Assembly (NCBI RefSeq): GCF_040409955.1
Contig: NZ_CP123384.1
Location: 930,001-994,000, forward strand
DNA: 64,000 bases
From: Salipiger sp. H15
GTDB lineage: Bacteria; Pseudomonadota; Alphaproteobacteria; Rhodobacterales; Rhodobacteraceae
Direction: 5' to 3'
The position numbers and the translations under genes are program-made. Of this stretch, positions 1 to 9,857 are shown piece after piece (position 1 is the stretch's first letter; each line of letters starts with the position of its first letter). Under the pieces are notes generated by a model that did not search any database, was not told where the DNA came from, and worked only from the letters and a program-made list of their open reading frames with translations.

Positions 1-1025
1 TTCCAGAGCTTCAGCGCCGCGTCCTCGCCATCCTCGACCGGCAGCCAGAGGAAGAACCCGGCGCGCGGCGGCATGTAGCCCGGCACGTTGCCGAAGATGC
101 GGTCCGCCAGCTCGAACTTCTCGAGGTAGAGCGCGCGGTTCTCCTCGACATGCGCCTCGTCCGCCCAGACGCGTTCCGAGACGCGCTGGATGGGCAGCGG
201 CAGCGGCGCGCCGGCAAAGGACTTGTGCTGCTTGATCCGGCGCAGGCTCTCGGGCCCGCCCGCCACGAAGCCCGAGCGCAGCCCGGGCAGGTTCGAGCGT
301 TTCGAGAGCGAGTGGAAGATCACCACGCGCTCGGGATCCGCACCCATCTCGGTCGCCACCTGCAGCGCGCCCACCGGGGCCTCGCCACGGTAGATCTCGG
401 AGTAGCACTCGTCCGCGAGGATCTGGAAATCATGCTTCTCGCCAAGCGCGATCAGCGTCTCCCAGTAGGCGCGGTCCGCCACGGCGCCCTGCGGGTTGGC
501 GGGCGAGCAGAGGTAGACCAGCGCGGTGCGTGCCAGCAGCTCCTCGGGCAGGCCCGCGAGATCGGGCAGGTGGCCATTCTCGGGCGTGGCGTTCACGTAG
601 ACCGGCTCGGCGCCGACCGAGAGCGTGGCGACCGCGTAGACCTGGTAGAAGGGGTTGGGCATCAGCACCACCGGCTGCTGCCCGTTCTTGGTCTCGGGGC
701 AGAGCGCCATCGCGGCGTTGTAGAGCCCCTCGCGGGTGCCGTTGACCGTGGCGATCTGGGTGTCGGGATCGACGCTCACGCCGTAGCGGCGCCCGATCCA
801 GCCGGCGATCGCCTCGCGCAGTTCCAGCGTGCCCTCGTTGGGCGGGTATTTGCCGAGCTCGTGGACATGCGCCGCCAGCACCTCTCCGACGAAGGCCGGG
901 AAGGGATGCTTGGGCTCGCCGATGGTCATGTGGATGACCTCGCCGCCCGGCTCGAAGGAATCGAGCAGCGCCCGCAGGCGCGGAAACGCGTAAGCCGGAA
1001 GGTTCGAAAACCGTTCGGGGAACAT
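1..1025 (-). CDS. PLP-dependent aminotransferase, DapC-like (3' end cut off)
   Basis: Class I/II (fold type I) pyridoxal-phosphate aminotransferase; the first 341 residues are present and the C terminus runs off the left edge. Visible are the substrate-side motif around TIGEPKHPF (residues 34-42), CSPANPQG (173-180), the PLP-pyridine Asp of ILADECYSE (D205, Y208), the Schiff-base lysine in SLSKRSN (K242) and GLR (R250). The family includes succinyldiaminopimelate aminotransferase (DapC), which makes N-succinyl-L,L-DAP for lysine and peptidoglycan. That role fits dapE lying 1.7 kb away, although the two are separated by a permease gene. Start ATG is at 1025. Aspartate or other amino acids remain possible substrates. 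Confidence 0.85.
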   Translation of the reverse strand, partial: MFPERFSNLPAYAFPRLRALLDSFEPGGEVIHMTIGEPKHPFPAFVGEVLAAHVHELGKYPPNEGTLELREAIAGWIGRRYGVSVDPDTQIATVNGTREGLYNAAMALCPETKNGQQPVVLMPNPFYQVYAVATLSVGAEPVYVNATPENGHLPDLAGLPEELLARTALVYLCSPANPQGAVADRAYWETLIALGEKHDFQILADECYSEIYRGEAPVGALQVATEMGADPERVVIFHSLSKRSNLPGLRSGFVAGGPESLRRIKQHKSFAGAPLPLPIQRVSERVWADEAHVEENRALYLEKFELADRIFGNVPGYMPPRAGFFLWLPVEDGEDAALKLW

Positions 1026-1321
1026 GCCAGTACTGCCTCTGTAAGTCGGGATCGTAAGCGCCCCGTTTTGCCGTGAGGATACGCAAGGCAGCGCGGTTCG
1101 TCTACCGCAACTCCACGCAGCGGATGGGCCGTGGCAGGAATGTCGCAACGCGGCAAAATTTTCGCGCCGCCACGGGAGCGCCAGGATTTCCTTCGACGCC
1201 CCCGAGGGTTAGCGCAGGGCGGCAGGCCGCGCGCAGCCAAGCCCGCAAAGCGCGAATCGCGCCCCTGACGCAGGGGCATCCGGACGGACGCGGACGCTGC
1301 GGAAACGAGCAGGAGAGAGCG

Positions 1322-2728
1322 ATGAAATCCGCCGTCCAGATCGCCCCGAAACCGCTCTTCCTCGGCGCGATGATCGCGTTCGCGGTCTGGCTCGGCTGGG
1401 CGCCGCCGCAGGCGCTCAGCCTCGAGCAGGGGCGCATCCTCGGCATCGTGCTGGTGACGCTGACGCTCTGGTCCACGGCACTGGTGCCGGGCTACCTCGC
1501 GAGCCTGATCTTCTTCACCGCGCTGCTGATGCCCGGGCTGGCCACGCCGGCGGTGGTCTTCTCCGGCTTCACCTCGACCGCGAGCTGGCTGATCATCTCG
1601 GGCTTCGTGATCGGCGAGGCGATCTCCGGCTCGGGCCTTGCCGCCCGGCTGGCCCGGGGCATGGCCCCGGCGCTCACCGGCTCCTACGCGCGGCTGCTGT
1701 CGGGGCTGATGCTGCTGGCCATGGCGCTCGGCTTCGTCATGCCCTCGTCGATGGGCCGCGCCGTGGTGCTGGTGCCGATCGGCATGGCGCTGGCGGACCG
1801 GGCAGGCTTCGCGCGGGGCTCGCGCGGGCGCATCGGCATCGCCGTGGTGCTGGCGACGGGCTGTAACCTGCCGAGCTGCGCGATCCTGCCCTCGAACCTG
1901 CCCAACATGGTGCTGACCGGCGCCGCCGACACGATCCTCGGCGTGCAGCTCGGCTATTTCGAGTACCTCGCCCTGCACTACCCGGTGCTCGGGCTGGTGA
2001 AGGCGGCGCTGATCGTCGCGCTGACCCTGCGGCTCTTCCCCGCCACCGCCAGCGCCCCGGCCTTGGCGCCCGCCGACGAGGCCAGCGCCGGGGCCACGCC
2101 GACCGAGACCCGCGCGCAGATCCGCGTCGCGCTGGTGCTGCTGGTGACGCTGGCGCTGTGGATGACCGACCGGCTGCACGGGATCAACGCCGCATGGGTG
2201 GGCATGGGCGCCGCGATCCTGCTGCTGCTGCCGGGCGTCGGCGTGGTGGCGCCCCCCGCCTTCCGGCAGGCGGTGGATTTCGGAATGCTGCTCTTTGTCG
2301 CCGGGGCGCTGGCGCTTGGCGCGGTGGTGCAGGGCTCGGGGCTGGGCGCGGTCGTCGGCGCGGCGCTGCAGAGCGTGCTGCCGCTCGAGCCGGGGCAGGA
2401 CTTCCTCAACTACATGTCGCTGGCGGGCATGGCGATCCTGACGGCGATGCTGACCACCAACCCCGGCGTCCCGGCGGTGCTGACCCCGCTCGCGCCCGAT
2501 CTCGCGCAGGCCAGCGGCTTCGGGATCGAAGCCGTGCTGATGACCCAGGTGCTGGGCTTCTCGACGCTGTTCTTCGCCTACCAGGTGGCGCCGCTGGTGG
2601 TGGCGATGCAGCTCTCGGGCGAGAGGCTCTCGCATCTCGCCCGTCTCATCCTGCCGCTGGGGCTGATCACCGTGGTGATCCTGCTGCCGCTCGACTTCCT
2701 GTGGTGGCGCCTTCTGGGCTGGCTCTGA
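1322..2728 (+). CDS. SLC13/DASS-family anion permease
   Basis: A 468-residue, strongly hydrophobic protein with about 11-12 predicted membrane segments. It matches the divalent anion:Na+ symporter (SLC13) pattern: repeated hairpin-like segments, a GFVMPSSMGRAVVLVPIG stretch near residue 140, and a second repeat with TTNPGVPAVLTPLAPDL near residue 380. Family substrates are sulfate or C4-dicarboxylates moved across the inner membrane; the sequence does not decide which. The start at 1322 is chosen for the AGGAGAGA Shine-Dalgarno just upstream. An open reading frame continues 250 bases further upstream but without a ribosome binding site. The 296-base divergent gap before it shows nothing beyond ordinary promoter space. 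Confidence 0.85.
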   Translation: MKSAVQIAPKPLFLGAMIAFAVWLGWAPPQALSLEQGRILGIVLVTLTLWSTALVPGYLASLIFFTALLMPGLATPAVVFSGFTSTASWLIISGFVIGEAISGSGLAARLARGMAPALTGSYARLLSGLMLLAMALGFVMPSSMGRAVVLVPIGMALADRAGFARGSRGRIGIAVVLATGCNLPSCAILPSNLPNMVLTGAADTILGVQLGYFEYLALHYPVLGLVKAALIVALTLRLFPATASAPALAPADEASAGATPTETRAQIRVALVLLVTLALWMTDRLHGINAAWVGMGAAILLLLPGVGVVAPPAFRQAVDFGMLLFVAGALALGAVVQGSGLGAVVGAALQSVLPLEPGQDFLNYMSLAGMAILTAMLTTNPGVPAVLTPLAPDLAQASGFGIEAVLMTQVLGFSTLFFAYQVAPLVVAMQLSGERLSHLARLILPLGLITVVILLPLDFLWWRLLGWL

Positions 2729-2743
2729 GCCCGGCGCCCCGGT

Positions 2744-3895
2744 TCAGGCGAAGTAGTCGCGCAGCATCCGGGTGTAGATCGCCTTCAGCTGGGTGATCTG
2801 CGCCACCTCGACGTTCTCGTCGACCTGGTGCAGCGTCTTGCCGACGAGGCCGAACTCGACCACCGGGCAGTGGTGCCGCACGAAGCGCGCGTCCGAGGTG
2901 CCGCCCGTGGTCGAGAGCTCGGGAATGCGCCCGGTCTCGGCCTCGACCGATTTCGCCACCAGCTCCGAGAGCGGCCCCGGAGGGGTGAGGAAGGCCTCGC
3001 CCGAGATCTTGATTTTCACCTCGGTGCGGGTGCCGAACTCGGCGTCGACCTTGGCGGTCTCGGCGCGCAACCAGTCCGACAGCGAGGCGCCGGTGTGGAT
3101 GTCGTTGAAGCGGATGTTGAGCGTGGCGCGGGTCTGCGCGGGCACGACGTTGGTCGCCGGGTTGCCGGTGTCGATGGTCACCACCGCCAGCGTCGAGGGG
3201 TCGAAATGGTCGGTGCCCTCGTCGAGCACGTGCGAGGACAGCCGGTCCATCAGCCGCGCCATGGCGGGCATCGGGTTCAGCGCGCGGTGCAGGTAGGCCG
3301 AGTGGCCCTGCTTGCCGGTCATGGTGAAATGCGCGTTCATCGAGCCGCGGCGGCCGATCTTCATCATGTCGCCCATTTCCTCGGGGCAGGTCGGCTCGCC
3401 GACGATGCAGATCGACATGCGCTCGCCCTCGGCGTCCATGTAATCGAGCAGCGCCGTGGTGCCGTCCACCGCGTCGCCCTCCTCGTCGCCGGTGATGGTC
3501 AGCACGATGGCCCCTTCGGGCGGGGTCGCGCGCACGAAGTCGATGGCGGCGGCAGCAAAGGCGGCGACGCCGGACTTCATGTCGGTCGCGCCGCGCCCGT
3601 ACATGATCCCGTCCTTCACCTCGGCGCCGAAGGGATCGACGGTCCAGGCGGCAAGATCGCCCACCGGCACCACGTCGGTATGGCCGTTGAAGCCGAAGCT
3701 CTTCGCGTGGCCCTTCTCGCCCCAGCGGGCGAAGAGGTTGGCGACGCCGCCCCGGTCGACCCGCGTGCAGGCAAAGCCCGCCGCTTCCAGCAGGCCCTGC
3801 AGCAACACCAGCGCGCCGCCCTCCTCGGGGGTGACCGACGGGCAGCGGATGAGGTCGGCGGTCAACTGGACGGGATCGGTGGGCTGGATGGTCAT
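2744..3895 (-). CDS. dapE: Succinyl-diaminopimelate desuccinylase
   Basis: M20 family di-zinc amidohydrolase of 383 residues, normal for DapE. It hydrolyses N-succinyl-L,L-diaminopimelate to L,L-DAP and succinate in the cytoplasm, feeding lysine and peptidoglycan synthesis. Metal and catalytic residues are visible in [10 protein letters not shown] (H72, D74), [10 protein letters not shown] (D105, bridging) and the GDEEG motif (E138/E139). The dimerisation lid domain lies in the middle, around residues 180-290, and contains the [11 protein letters not shown] stretch. It converges on the SLC13 gene with a 15-base gap. The DapC-like aminotransferase in the same window supports the succinylase branch of lysine synthesis. 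Confidence 0.95.
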   Translation of the reverse strand: MTIQPTDPVQLTADLIRCPSVTPEEGGALVLLQGLLEAAGFACTRVDRGGVANLFARWGEKGHAKSFGFNGHTDVVPVGDLAAWTVDPFGAEVKDGIMYGRGATDMKSGVAAFAAAAIDFVRATPPEGAIVLTITGDEEGDAVDGTTALLDYMDAEGERMSICIVGEPTCPEEMGDMMKIGRRGSMNAHFTMTGKQGHSAYLHRALNPMPAMARLMDRLSSHVLDEGTDHFDPSTLAVVTIDTGNPATNVVPAQTRATLNIRFNDIHTGASLSDWLRAETAKVDAEFGTRTEVKIKISGEAFLTPPGPLSELVAKSVEAETGRIPELSTTGGTSDARFVRHHCPVVEFGLVGKTLHQVDENVEVAQITQLKAIYTRMLRDYFA

Positions 3896-4048
3896 GAGCG
3901 CAACTCCGGTGTGGTTTGCCCTTGGCTACAGCGCGGCGCGCGCGCGTGCAAACGCGATGAGGACGGCGCGCCGCCGCCACGCGCCCGCGGCGCCTCCCCC
4001 CGCGGATATGTTGACCTGCCAGAACGCCCGGGCGCGCGTGTCCCGGGG

Positions 4049-4082
4049 CTTCTTCTCTTTTCAAATACGCATATCCCTCCGG
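4049..4082 (-). repeat. GTATTTG intergenic repeat, copy 1
   Basis: On the minus strand this reads CCGGAGGGATATGCGTATTTG followed by AAAAGAGAAGAAG. The stretch from GCGTATTTG to the end is nearly identical to the copy at 55109-55143 and related to the one at 55011-55043. It lies in the divergent gap between dapE and rnr, in an otherwise featureless 268-base spacer. Similar sequences are, to my knowledge, common between genes in Rhodobacteraceae; their function is unknown. Confidence 0.6.
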
Positions 4083-4163
4083 TGCCACGGGCGCGGCGTC
4101 GGGCAGCACCGGGCCGGCGAGAATCGCGATGACGCTGACGGCGGCGCGTGTTACGGCTGCGGC

Positions 4164-6503
4164 ATGAGCAAATTGCCTTCGAAAGCCGAGATCCTCGACT
4201 GGATCATGGCGCACCCGACCCAGACCGCGAAACGTGACATCGCCAAGGCCTTTGGCATCAAGGGCTCTGCGCGGATCGACCTCAAGCGCATCCTCAAGGA
4301 GCTCGAGGCCGAGGGTCACCTCGAGAAGCGGCACAAGACGTACCGCGACCCGGACCGGCTGCCGCCGGTGTCGGTGCTGCAGGTCAAGGCGCCGGACGAG
4401 AGCGGCGATCTCTTCGCGCAGCCGCTGGAATGGCACGGCGAGGGTGTCGAGCCCATCGTGCTGCTGGTGCTGCGCGCCTCGGACCCGGCGCTCGGCGAGG
4501 GTGACCGCATCCTTGCCAAGCTGCAGGTGGTGCACGAGGCCGACCACAATTACGAGGCGCGGCTCATTCGCAAGATCGGCGTGAGCCCGCGCAAGATCGT
4601 CGGCATCTTCCGCAAGAGCCCCGAGGGCGGGCGGATCGTGCCGATCGACAAGGGCGCCGACAAGGAATGGCTGGTCGCCCCCGACGCCATGGGCGGCGCC
4701 AAGGACGGCGAGCTGGTCGAGGCCGAGCAGGCCGGGCCGCGCGCCTCGCGCATGGGGCTGCCGAAGGCGCGCATCGTGATGCGGCTCGGCGATCCCTCGG
4801 AGCCGCGGGCGGTCTCGCTCATCGCCATCCACCAGCACGGCATCCCGGACGACTTCCCCGCGAAGGTGCTGGAAGAGGCCGACCGGATGAAGCCCGCCGG
4901 GCTCAAGGGCCGGACCGACCTGCGCGAGCTGCCGCTGGTCACCATCGACCCCTCGGATGCGCGCGACCACGACGACGCCTGCTACGCCGAGCCCGACGAG
5001 GATCCGAAGAACCCCGGCGGCCACGTGATCTGGGTCGCCATCGCCGACGTGGCGCATTACGTGCTGCCGGGCTCTCAGCTCGACCGCGAGGCCAAGAAGC
5101 GCGGCAACTCGAGCTACTTCCCCGACCGCGTCGTGCCGATGCTGCCCGACCGGCTGTCGGGCGATCTCTGCTCGCTGCACGAGGGCGTGCCGCGCGCCTG
5201 CATCGCCGTGCGCATGGTGATCGATTCCGAGGGCAACAAGCGCTCGCACAGCTTCGTGCGCGGCCTGATGCGCTCGCCCGCCTCGCTCAACTACGCCGAG
5301 GTGCAGCGGGCCATGGACGGGCAGCCCAACGACAAGACCGGGCCGCTTCTGGATGACGTGATCCGCCCGCTCTACGACGCCTACTACGCCCTGCGCGCGG
5401 CCCGCGAGCGGCGCCAGCCGCTGGATCTGGAGCTGCCCGAGCGCAAGATCGTGCTGGCCGAGGACGGCACCGTCTCCTCGGTGAACTTCGTCGAGCGGCT
5501 CGACGCGCACAAGCTGATCGAGGAGTTCATGATCCTCGCCAACGTCGCCGCGGCCGAGACGCTGATCGCCAAGCGCGTGCCGCTGCTCTTCCGCGTGCAC
5601 GAGGAGCCGCCGCCCGAGAAGCTCGACGCGCTGCGCGAGACGGCGATCGCCTCGGGGCTGACGCTGGCCAAGGGGCAGGTGCTGAAGACCTCGCATCTCA
5701 ACAAGCTGCTGCACGACGCGGCGGGGCGCGAGGATGCCGAGCTCATCAACCTCGCCACGCTGCGCTCGATGACGCAGGCCTATTACAACCCCGAGAACTT
5801 CGGGCACTTCGGCCTCGCGCTGCGCAACTACGCGCATTTCACCTCGCCGATCCGCCGCTACTCGGACCTCATCGTGCACCGCGGCCTGATCACCGCGCAT
5901 GGCTGGGGTGACGACGGGCTGAGCCCCGAGGACATCGAGCGGCTGCAGCAGACCGCCGAGCACATCTCGGACACCGAGCGGCGCTCGATGATGGCCGAGC
6001 GCGACACCACCGACCGCTACCTCGCCTCCTACCTGTCCGAGCGCGTCGGCGCGGAATTCGGCGGGCGGATCAGCGGCATCGCCAAGTTCGGGGTCTTCGT
6101 GAAGCTCGACGAGAGCGGCGCCGACGGGCTGGTGCCGATCCGCAACCTCGGCAACGAGTTCTTCCACTTCGATCGCGACGCGGGCACGCTGATGGGGGCC
6201 GACACCGGCACGCTCATCACGCTCGGCCAGCGGGTGAAGGTGAAGCTGGTGGACGTCACGCCGGTGACCGGCGGCATCGGGCTGGAACTTCTGGAGCTTG
6301 CGGGCGAGCAGATCGAGGCGCCGCGCAGCCGCAAGCCCGCGGGCTTCGGGCGCTTCAAGAAGACGCCGGGCGGGCCGAAGGGCAAGGGACCCAAGGGCCC
6401 GGGCGGCAAGGGCGGACCCGCGCGCCGCAAGGACGTGCAGGCCCGCAAGAAGGACGAGAAGACCGCCCGCAAGGTCAGCCGGACACGTAGAGCCGAGCGT
6501 TGA
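4164..6503 (+). CDS. rnr: Ribonuclease R
   Basis: A 3'-to-5' processive exoribonuclease of 779 residues. It degrades structured RNA and takes part in mRNA turnover and rRNA quality control in the cytoplasm. Order of parts: N-terminal winged helix (about 1-65), OB/cold-shock domains, catalytic RNB domain (about 255-590) with the Mg-binding Asp cluster IDPSDARDHDDA, an S1 domain (about 627-712) with ISGIAKFGVFVKL, and a Lys/Gly/Arg-rich tail of about 50 residues. The start at 4164 gives the family N terminus MSKLPSKAEILDW; the open frame extends upstream but without homology. Its 3' end overlaps the convergent GST gene by 29 bases. Confidence 0.95.
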   Translation: MSKLPSKAEILDWIMAHPTQTAKRDIAKAFGIKGSARIDLKRILKELEAEGHLEKRHKTYRDPDRLPPVSVLQVKAPDESGDLFAQPLEWHGEGVEPIVLLVLRASDPALGEGDRILAKLQVVHEADHNYEARLIRKIGVSPRKIVGIFRKSPEGGRIVPIDKGADKEWLVAPDAMGGAKDGELVEAEQAGPRASRMGLPKARIVMRLGDPSEPRAVSLIAIHQHGIPDDFPAKVLEEADRMKPAGLKGRTDLRELPLVTIDPSDARDHDDACYAEPDEDPKNPGGHVIWVAIADVAHYVLPGSQLDREAKKRGNSSYFPDRVVPMLPDRLSGDLCSLHEGVPRACIAVRMVIDSEGNKRSHSFVRGLMRSPASLNYAEVQRAMDGQPNDKTGPLLDDVIRPLYDAYYALRAARERRQPLDLELPERKIVLAEDGTVSSVNFVERLDAHKLIEEFMILANVAAAETLIAKRVPLLFRVHEEPPPEKLDALRETAIASGLTLAKGQVLKTSHLNKLLHDAAGREDAELINLATLRSMTQAYYNPENFGHFGLALRNYAHFTSPIRRYSDLIVHRGLITAHGWGDDGLSPEDIERLQQTAEHISDTERRSMMAERDTTDRYLASYLSERVGAEFGGRISGIAKFGVFVKLDESGADGLVPIRNLGNEFFHFDRDAGTLMGADTGTLITLGQRVKVKLVDVTPVTGGIGLELLELAGEQIEAPRSRKPAGFGRFKKTPGGPKGKGPKGPGGKGGPARRKDVQARKKDEKTARKVSRTRRAER

Positions 6504-7185
6504 GCGGCGCGTAGAGCGCCTCTCGCCCGCGCGCGACGTAGTCCATGAGCGGCTGCCTCGCGCGCAGCGCCCGGCGCAGCGCGGTGTCGCCGGGCAGACG
6601 GTCGATCATGCTCAGCACCGGCAGCACCGAGGCATCCGCTGCCGTGGGCCGCGCGCCGAAGAGCCACGGCCCCTCGCCCAGCACCGCCACCAGCGCGTCC
6701 ATGTCCATCGAGGCCAGCGCGCAGCGGTCCTCTTCCGAGTAGCGCGCGATGCCCAGCCACGTCATGCCCTGCCGCTGGCCCTCCTGCACCTTGGCCTCGA
6801 GCCCCTCGGGCATGCCCCTGAACACCTCGGGGAAGAAGCGCGGCCAGACCCGGGCGTCGAGCCAGCGGTCATGCGCCATGTGCGGGCGGAGGCTGTCCTC
6901 GGCCATGCGCATCACCGCCTGGGCCATGCCGCGCGCGGCGGCGTCGAAACCGGGGAAGAAATCGGCGCCGCGCGCCTCGAGCCAGCGCTGGATGAGGGCG
7001 CTGTCCGGCACCGTGCCCTGCGGCGTCTCGAGCACCGGCAGCTTGCCGTAGGGCCCCTCGGGCATCGGCACGAAGCGCGGCTCCCAGTCCTCGCCGGACA
7101 TCTGCAGGAGCAGCATGGCCTTGACGCAGAACGGGCTGTTGGAGGGCTCGCCGAGGGCGGGCGGGAAGGAAATCAGGGTCAGCAT
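6475..7185 (-). CDS. Glutathione S-transferase-like protein
   Basis: A 236-residue protein with an N-terminal thioredoxin-like GST fold (about 1-80) and an all-helical C-terminal half. The segment LPVLETPQGTVPDSALIQRW matches the cis-Pro and glutathione-gamma-glutamyl binding region (normally P-V-L-E-x-P-x-G-x-x-x-x-x-S). The N-terminal region resembles the Tom37/metaxin-type GST subgroup seen in proteobacteria. Substrate is unknown. It is transcribed away from a WYL-domain regulator across a 106-base gap, so regulation by that neighbour is plausible but unproven. The start gives MLTLISFPP, a usual beginning for this family. Its last 29 bases overlap the end of rnr. Confidence 0.8.
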   Translation of the reverse strand: MLTLISFPPALGEPSNSPFCVKAMLLLQMSGEDWEPRFVPMPEGPYGKLPVLETPQGTVPDSALIQRWLEARGADFFPGFDAAARGMAQAVMRMAEDSLRPHMAHDRWLDARVWPRFFPEVFRGMPEGLEAKVQEGQRQGMTWLGIARYSEEDRCALASMDMDALVAVLGEGPWLFGARPTAADASVLPVLSMIDRLPGDTALRRALRARQPLMDYVARGREALYAPLNARLYVSG

Positions 7186-7291
7186 GGGAAGGTCCTTTTC
7201 GGGACTTGGAAGGGAATGGGGTGCCGGCCCCTCGGACCCTAGCCGCGGCTCTTGCCGGAAACTGTCAGCAGGGTGCAGGATGATCGCATCC

Positions 7292-7999
7292 ATGTCCCGC
7301 ACCCTACGCCTCTTCCAGCTCATGCAGGCGATGCGCCGCCTGCCCTCGCCCGTCACCGCCGCCACGCTGGCGCAGGAGACGGGGGTGTCGGAACGCACGC
7401 TCTACCGCGACATCGGCGCGCTGCGCGGGCTCGGCGCGGTGATCGACGGCGAGGCGGGCTACGGCTTCACCCTGATCGAGGATCCGCACCTGCCGCCGCT
7501 CTCCTTCGACGAGGACGAGCTCGAGGCGCTGGTGCTGGGGCTGCGCGAGGTCGCGGCGCTGGCCGACCCGGCGCTGGCGCATTCGGCGCGCAACGCGCTG
7601 GCCAAGCTGCGCGCCCGCCTGCCCGAGCGGCAGGCCCACCAGCTGCGCCACGCGGTGCTGACCGCGCACCGCTTCTCGCCCCCTGCCCCGCCCACCATCG
7701 ACGCGGCACTCCTGCGCAGCGCCTGCCGCGAAGAACGGCACATCCGCTTCGACTACCGCGACGCTCAGGGCGCCGCGACGCAGCGCGAGGTGAAGCCGCT
7801 GTCGCTGCTGCTGCTCGACAATTCGCACTGCCTGATCGCCTGGTGCCTGCTGCGCGAGGATTACCGCACCTTCCGGCTCGACCGGATGGCCGCGATGGAG
7901 GTGCTGGGCACCTTCTTCCGCCCCGAGCGCGTGCCGATGCTGCGCGCCTTCATGGCGCGGATGGAGGCCGAGCGGGGCAGCTGCGCCATCCAGCTCTGA
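7292..7999 (+). CDS. YafY/DeoR-type transcriptional regulator with WYL domain
   Basis: A 235-residue DNA-binding protein. The N-terminal winged helix-turn-helix is seen in TLAQETGVSERTLYRDIGAL, and a C-terminal WYL domain follows, which in this family binds ligands or nucleic acid. I chose the ATG at 7292 because family members begin MSRTLRLFQLM. An in-frame ATG at 7280 has AGGA too close to serve it, and the same AGGA is 11 bases before 7292. It is divergent from the GST-like gene and probably controls that gene and itself; no clear operator is visible in the 106-base gap. Confidence 0.85.
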   Translation: MSRTLRLFQLMQAMRRLPSPVTAATLAQETGVSERTLYRDIGALRGLGAVIDGEAGYGFTLIEDPHLPPLSFDEDELEALVLGLREVAALADPALAHSARNALAKLRARLPERQAHQLRHAVLTAHRFSPPAPPTIDAALLRSACREERHIRFDYRDAQGAATQREVKPLSLLLLDNSHCLIAWCLLREDYRTFRLDRMAAMEVLGTFFRPERVPMLRAFMARMEAERGSCAIQL

Positions 8000-8130
8000 G
8001 GGCCGCGCGGGCGCGAGGTCCGCGAGGTCTCGCCGATGGTGCGAAAAGTGATCGCCGCGCGCCCTTCGCAAATCGGCCGGTCCGGGGTAGCCTTTCAGGC
8101 AATAAGAACACGAGCAGTAGGTGACCCCAG

Positions 8131-9420
8131 ATGAAACGGAGCCTTTCCGGCCTCGCGCTGTGCCTCATGGCCACGCAGGTGCAGGCCGAGCGCATAGACG
8201 ACTTTACCGCCCCGGTGATCTCGCAACGCCCGTCGCTGCGCCCGATGGCCTTTGCCGCGGCGGCGCCGGCGCCGGTGGCGCAGGTGGTGCCCTCGAGCGA
8301 GGTGCAGCAGGACTTCGCGCGCTGGCTCGGCGGCTTCCGCGAGCGCGCCCGGGCCGAGGGGATCGGCGAGCGCACGCTCGACGCCGCGCTGCGCAACGTG
8401 GCGCTCGATGCCGACGCGCTGCACAAGATCAACAACCAGGCCGAGTTCACCAAGACGCTCTGGGACTACCTCGGCTCGGCGGTCTCGGACACGCGGATCG
8501 AGAACGGGCGCGCGGCGCTGGCGGCCAATGACCAGCTGCTGCGGCAGATCGAGGCGCGCTACGGCGTCGACCGGCAGGTGGTGCTGGCAATCTGGGGCAT
8601 GGAGAGCGCCTATGGCACCCATCGCGGCACGCATCCGGTGATCCCGGCGCTGGCGACGCTGGCCTACGGCTCGCGGCGGGGTTCCTTCTTCGAGGGCCAG
8701 CTCATCGACGCGCTGCGCATCGTGCAGGACGGCGACACCACCGCCGAGAAGATGACCGGCAGCTGGGCCGGGGCGATGGGGCACACGCAGTTCATCCCGT
8801 CGTCCTACCGCGCGCTGGCGGTGGACTGGACCGGCGACGGCAAGCGCGACATCTGGTCGGACAACCCCGCCGACGCACTGGCCTCGACCGCGCATTACCT
8901 TGCCGAGAACGGCTGGATCCACGGCCAGCCCTGGGGCGTCGAGGTGCAGCTGCCGCGCGGCTTCGACTACGAGCTCGCGGGCAGCACCGACCGCATGCCC
9001 TCGGACTGGGCGAAGCTGGGCGTGGTCGGCATGGACGGGCGCGCGGTGCAGGATTTCGGCGCGGCCAAGCTGCTGCTGCCGGCGGGCTACAAGGGCGCGG
9101 CCTTCCTGACCTTCAAGAACTTCAAGGTGATCTCGCGCTACAACGCCGCCGACGCCTACGTGATCGGGGTCGGGCACCTCGGCGACCGGATCATGGGCGG
9201 TGCGCCGATCCACTCGAGCTGGCCCGACGACGAGCGCGCGCTGACCAGCGACGAGCGCAAGGAGCTGCAGGTACGGCTGAAGCAGGCGGGCTTCGACCCC
9301 TCGGGGGCCGACGGGCGCATCGGGCCGAACACGGTCAAGGCGCTGCGCGACTACCAGCGGGCGGTGGGCGTGGTGCCCGACGGCTACGCCTCGCTCGAGC
9401 TGCTGCACCGGCTGCGCTGA
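8131..9420 (+). CDS. Lytic murein transglycosylase, MltB-type, with peptidoglycan-binding domain
   Basis: A 429-residue exported enzyme that cleaves the MurNAc-GlcNAc bond of peptidoglycan to form 1,6-anhydro products. The signal peptide is about residues 1-19, ending AQVQA-E style with no lipobox, so it is predicted soluble in the periplasm. The SLT_2 catalytic domain spans about 45-340, with the catalytic Glu in IWGMESAYGTHRG (E158) and the GAMGHTQFIPSSY segment. A PG_binding_1 domain closes the protein (about 370-428, DGRIGPNTVKALRDYQ). It is monocistronic and converges on the small secreted protein gene with a 2-base gap. Confidence 0.92.
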   Translation: MKRSLSGLALCLMATQVQAERIDDFTAPVISQRPSLRPMAFAAAAPAPVAQVVPSSEVQQDFARWLGGFRERARAEGIGERTLDAALRNVALDADALHKINNQAEFTKTLWDYLGSAVSDTRIENGRAALAANDQLLRQIEARYGVDRQVVLAIWGMESAYGTHRGTHPVIPALATLAYGSRRGSFFEGQLIDALRIVQDGDTTAEKMTGSWAGAMGHTQFIPSSYRALAVDWTGDGKRDIWSDNPADALASTAHYLAENGWIHGQPWGVEVQLPRGFDYELAGSTDRMPSDWAKLGVVGMDGRAVQDFGAAKLLLPAGYKGAAFLTFKNFKVISRYNAADAYVIGVGHLGDRIMGGAPIHSSWPDDERALTSDERKELQVRLKQAGFDPSGADGRIGPNTVKALRDYQRAVGVVPDGYASLELLHRLR

Positions 9421-9422
9421 GG

Positions 9423-9857
9423 TCAGCGGCAGCCCGGGCCGCAGCTCTTCTCCAGCGCCTTCACCTGGCGGGCGCTGGGTTCCGGCCAGCGGTTGGCGTT
9501 GCAGGGGTCGGCGATCAGCACCAGCCGGCCCTCCTCGCGCTTCAGCAGTGCCGCCATCGGGCCGCTCTCGGCGCTGCCGCACCATGGCCCGTAGCACGAG
9601 ACCCGCAGGGTGATGTGCGCATCGAAGGGGCGGCTGAACCCGCCCTTGCCGAGGCTCCAGCCCCAGAACCGCGCCGGCACCTCGCCCGCGCTGCGCGGCA
9701 CCGTGCCGGTCTCGAGCATCCCGTTCACCGCGATCCACTCGGTCTGCCCGCCCTCGGCGGCGCGCACGTCGCGCGCCACGTCCGGCGGCAGGCACTTCAG
9801 CGCAAAGGCCGGCCCGGCAGTCCAGAGAAGCAGGACGACAAGCGCGCTGCGGATCAC
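9423..9857 (-). CDS. Small secreted Cys-containing protein, function unknown
   Basis: A 144-residue protein with an N-terminal hydrophobic signal ([15 protein letters not shown]) followed directly by LKC, so it is predicted exported. The mature part has about six cysteines ([29 protein letters not shown]), suggesting disulfide bonds in the periplasm. I recognise no domain. The start is GTG at 9857, and that GTG overlaps the nudH stop codon (GTGA), which implies translational coupling to nudH. No upstream ATG in this frame has a credible ribosome binding site. Homologues are probably restricted to Rhodobacteraceae (inference). Confidence 0.7.
   Translation of the reverse strand: MIRSALVVLLLWTAGPAFALKCLPPDVARDVRAAEGGQTEWIAVNGMLETGTVPRSAGEVPARFWGWSLGKGGFSRPFDAHITLRVSCYGPWCGSAESGPMAALLKREEGRLVLIADPCNANRWPEPSARQVKALEKSCGPGCR

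Noticed and set aside
2667..6167. A very long open frame on the minus strand across dapE and rnr
   Set aside because: Low-complexity His/Arg-rich translation typical of a GC-rich shadow frame; it covers two well-supported genes.
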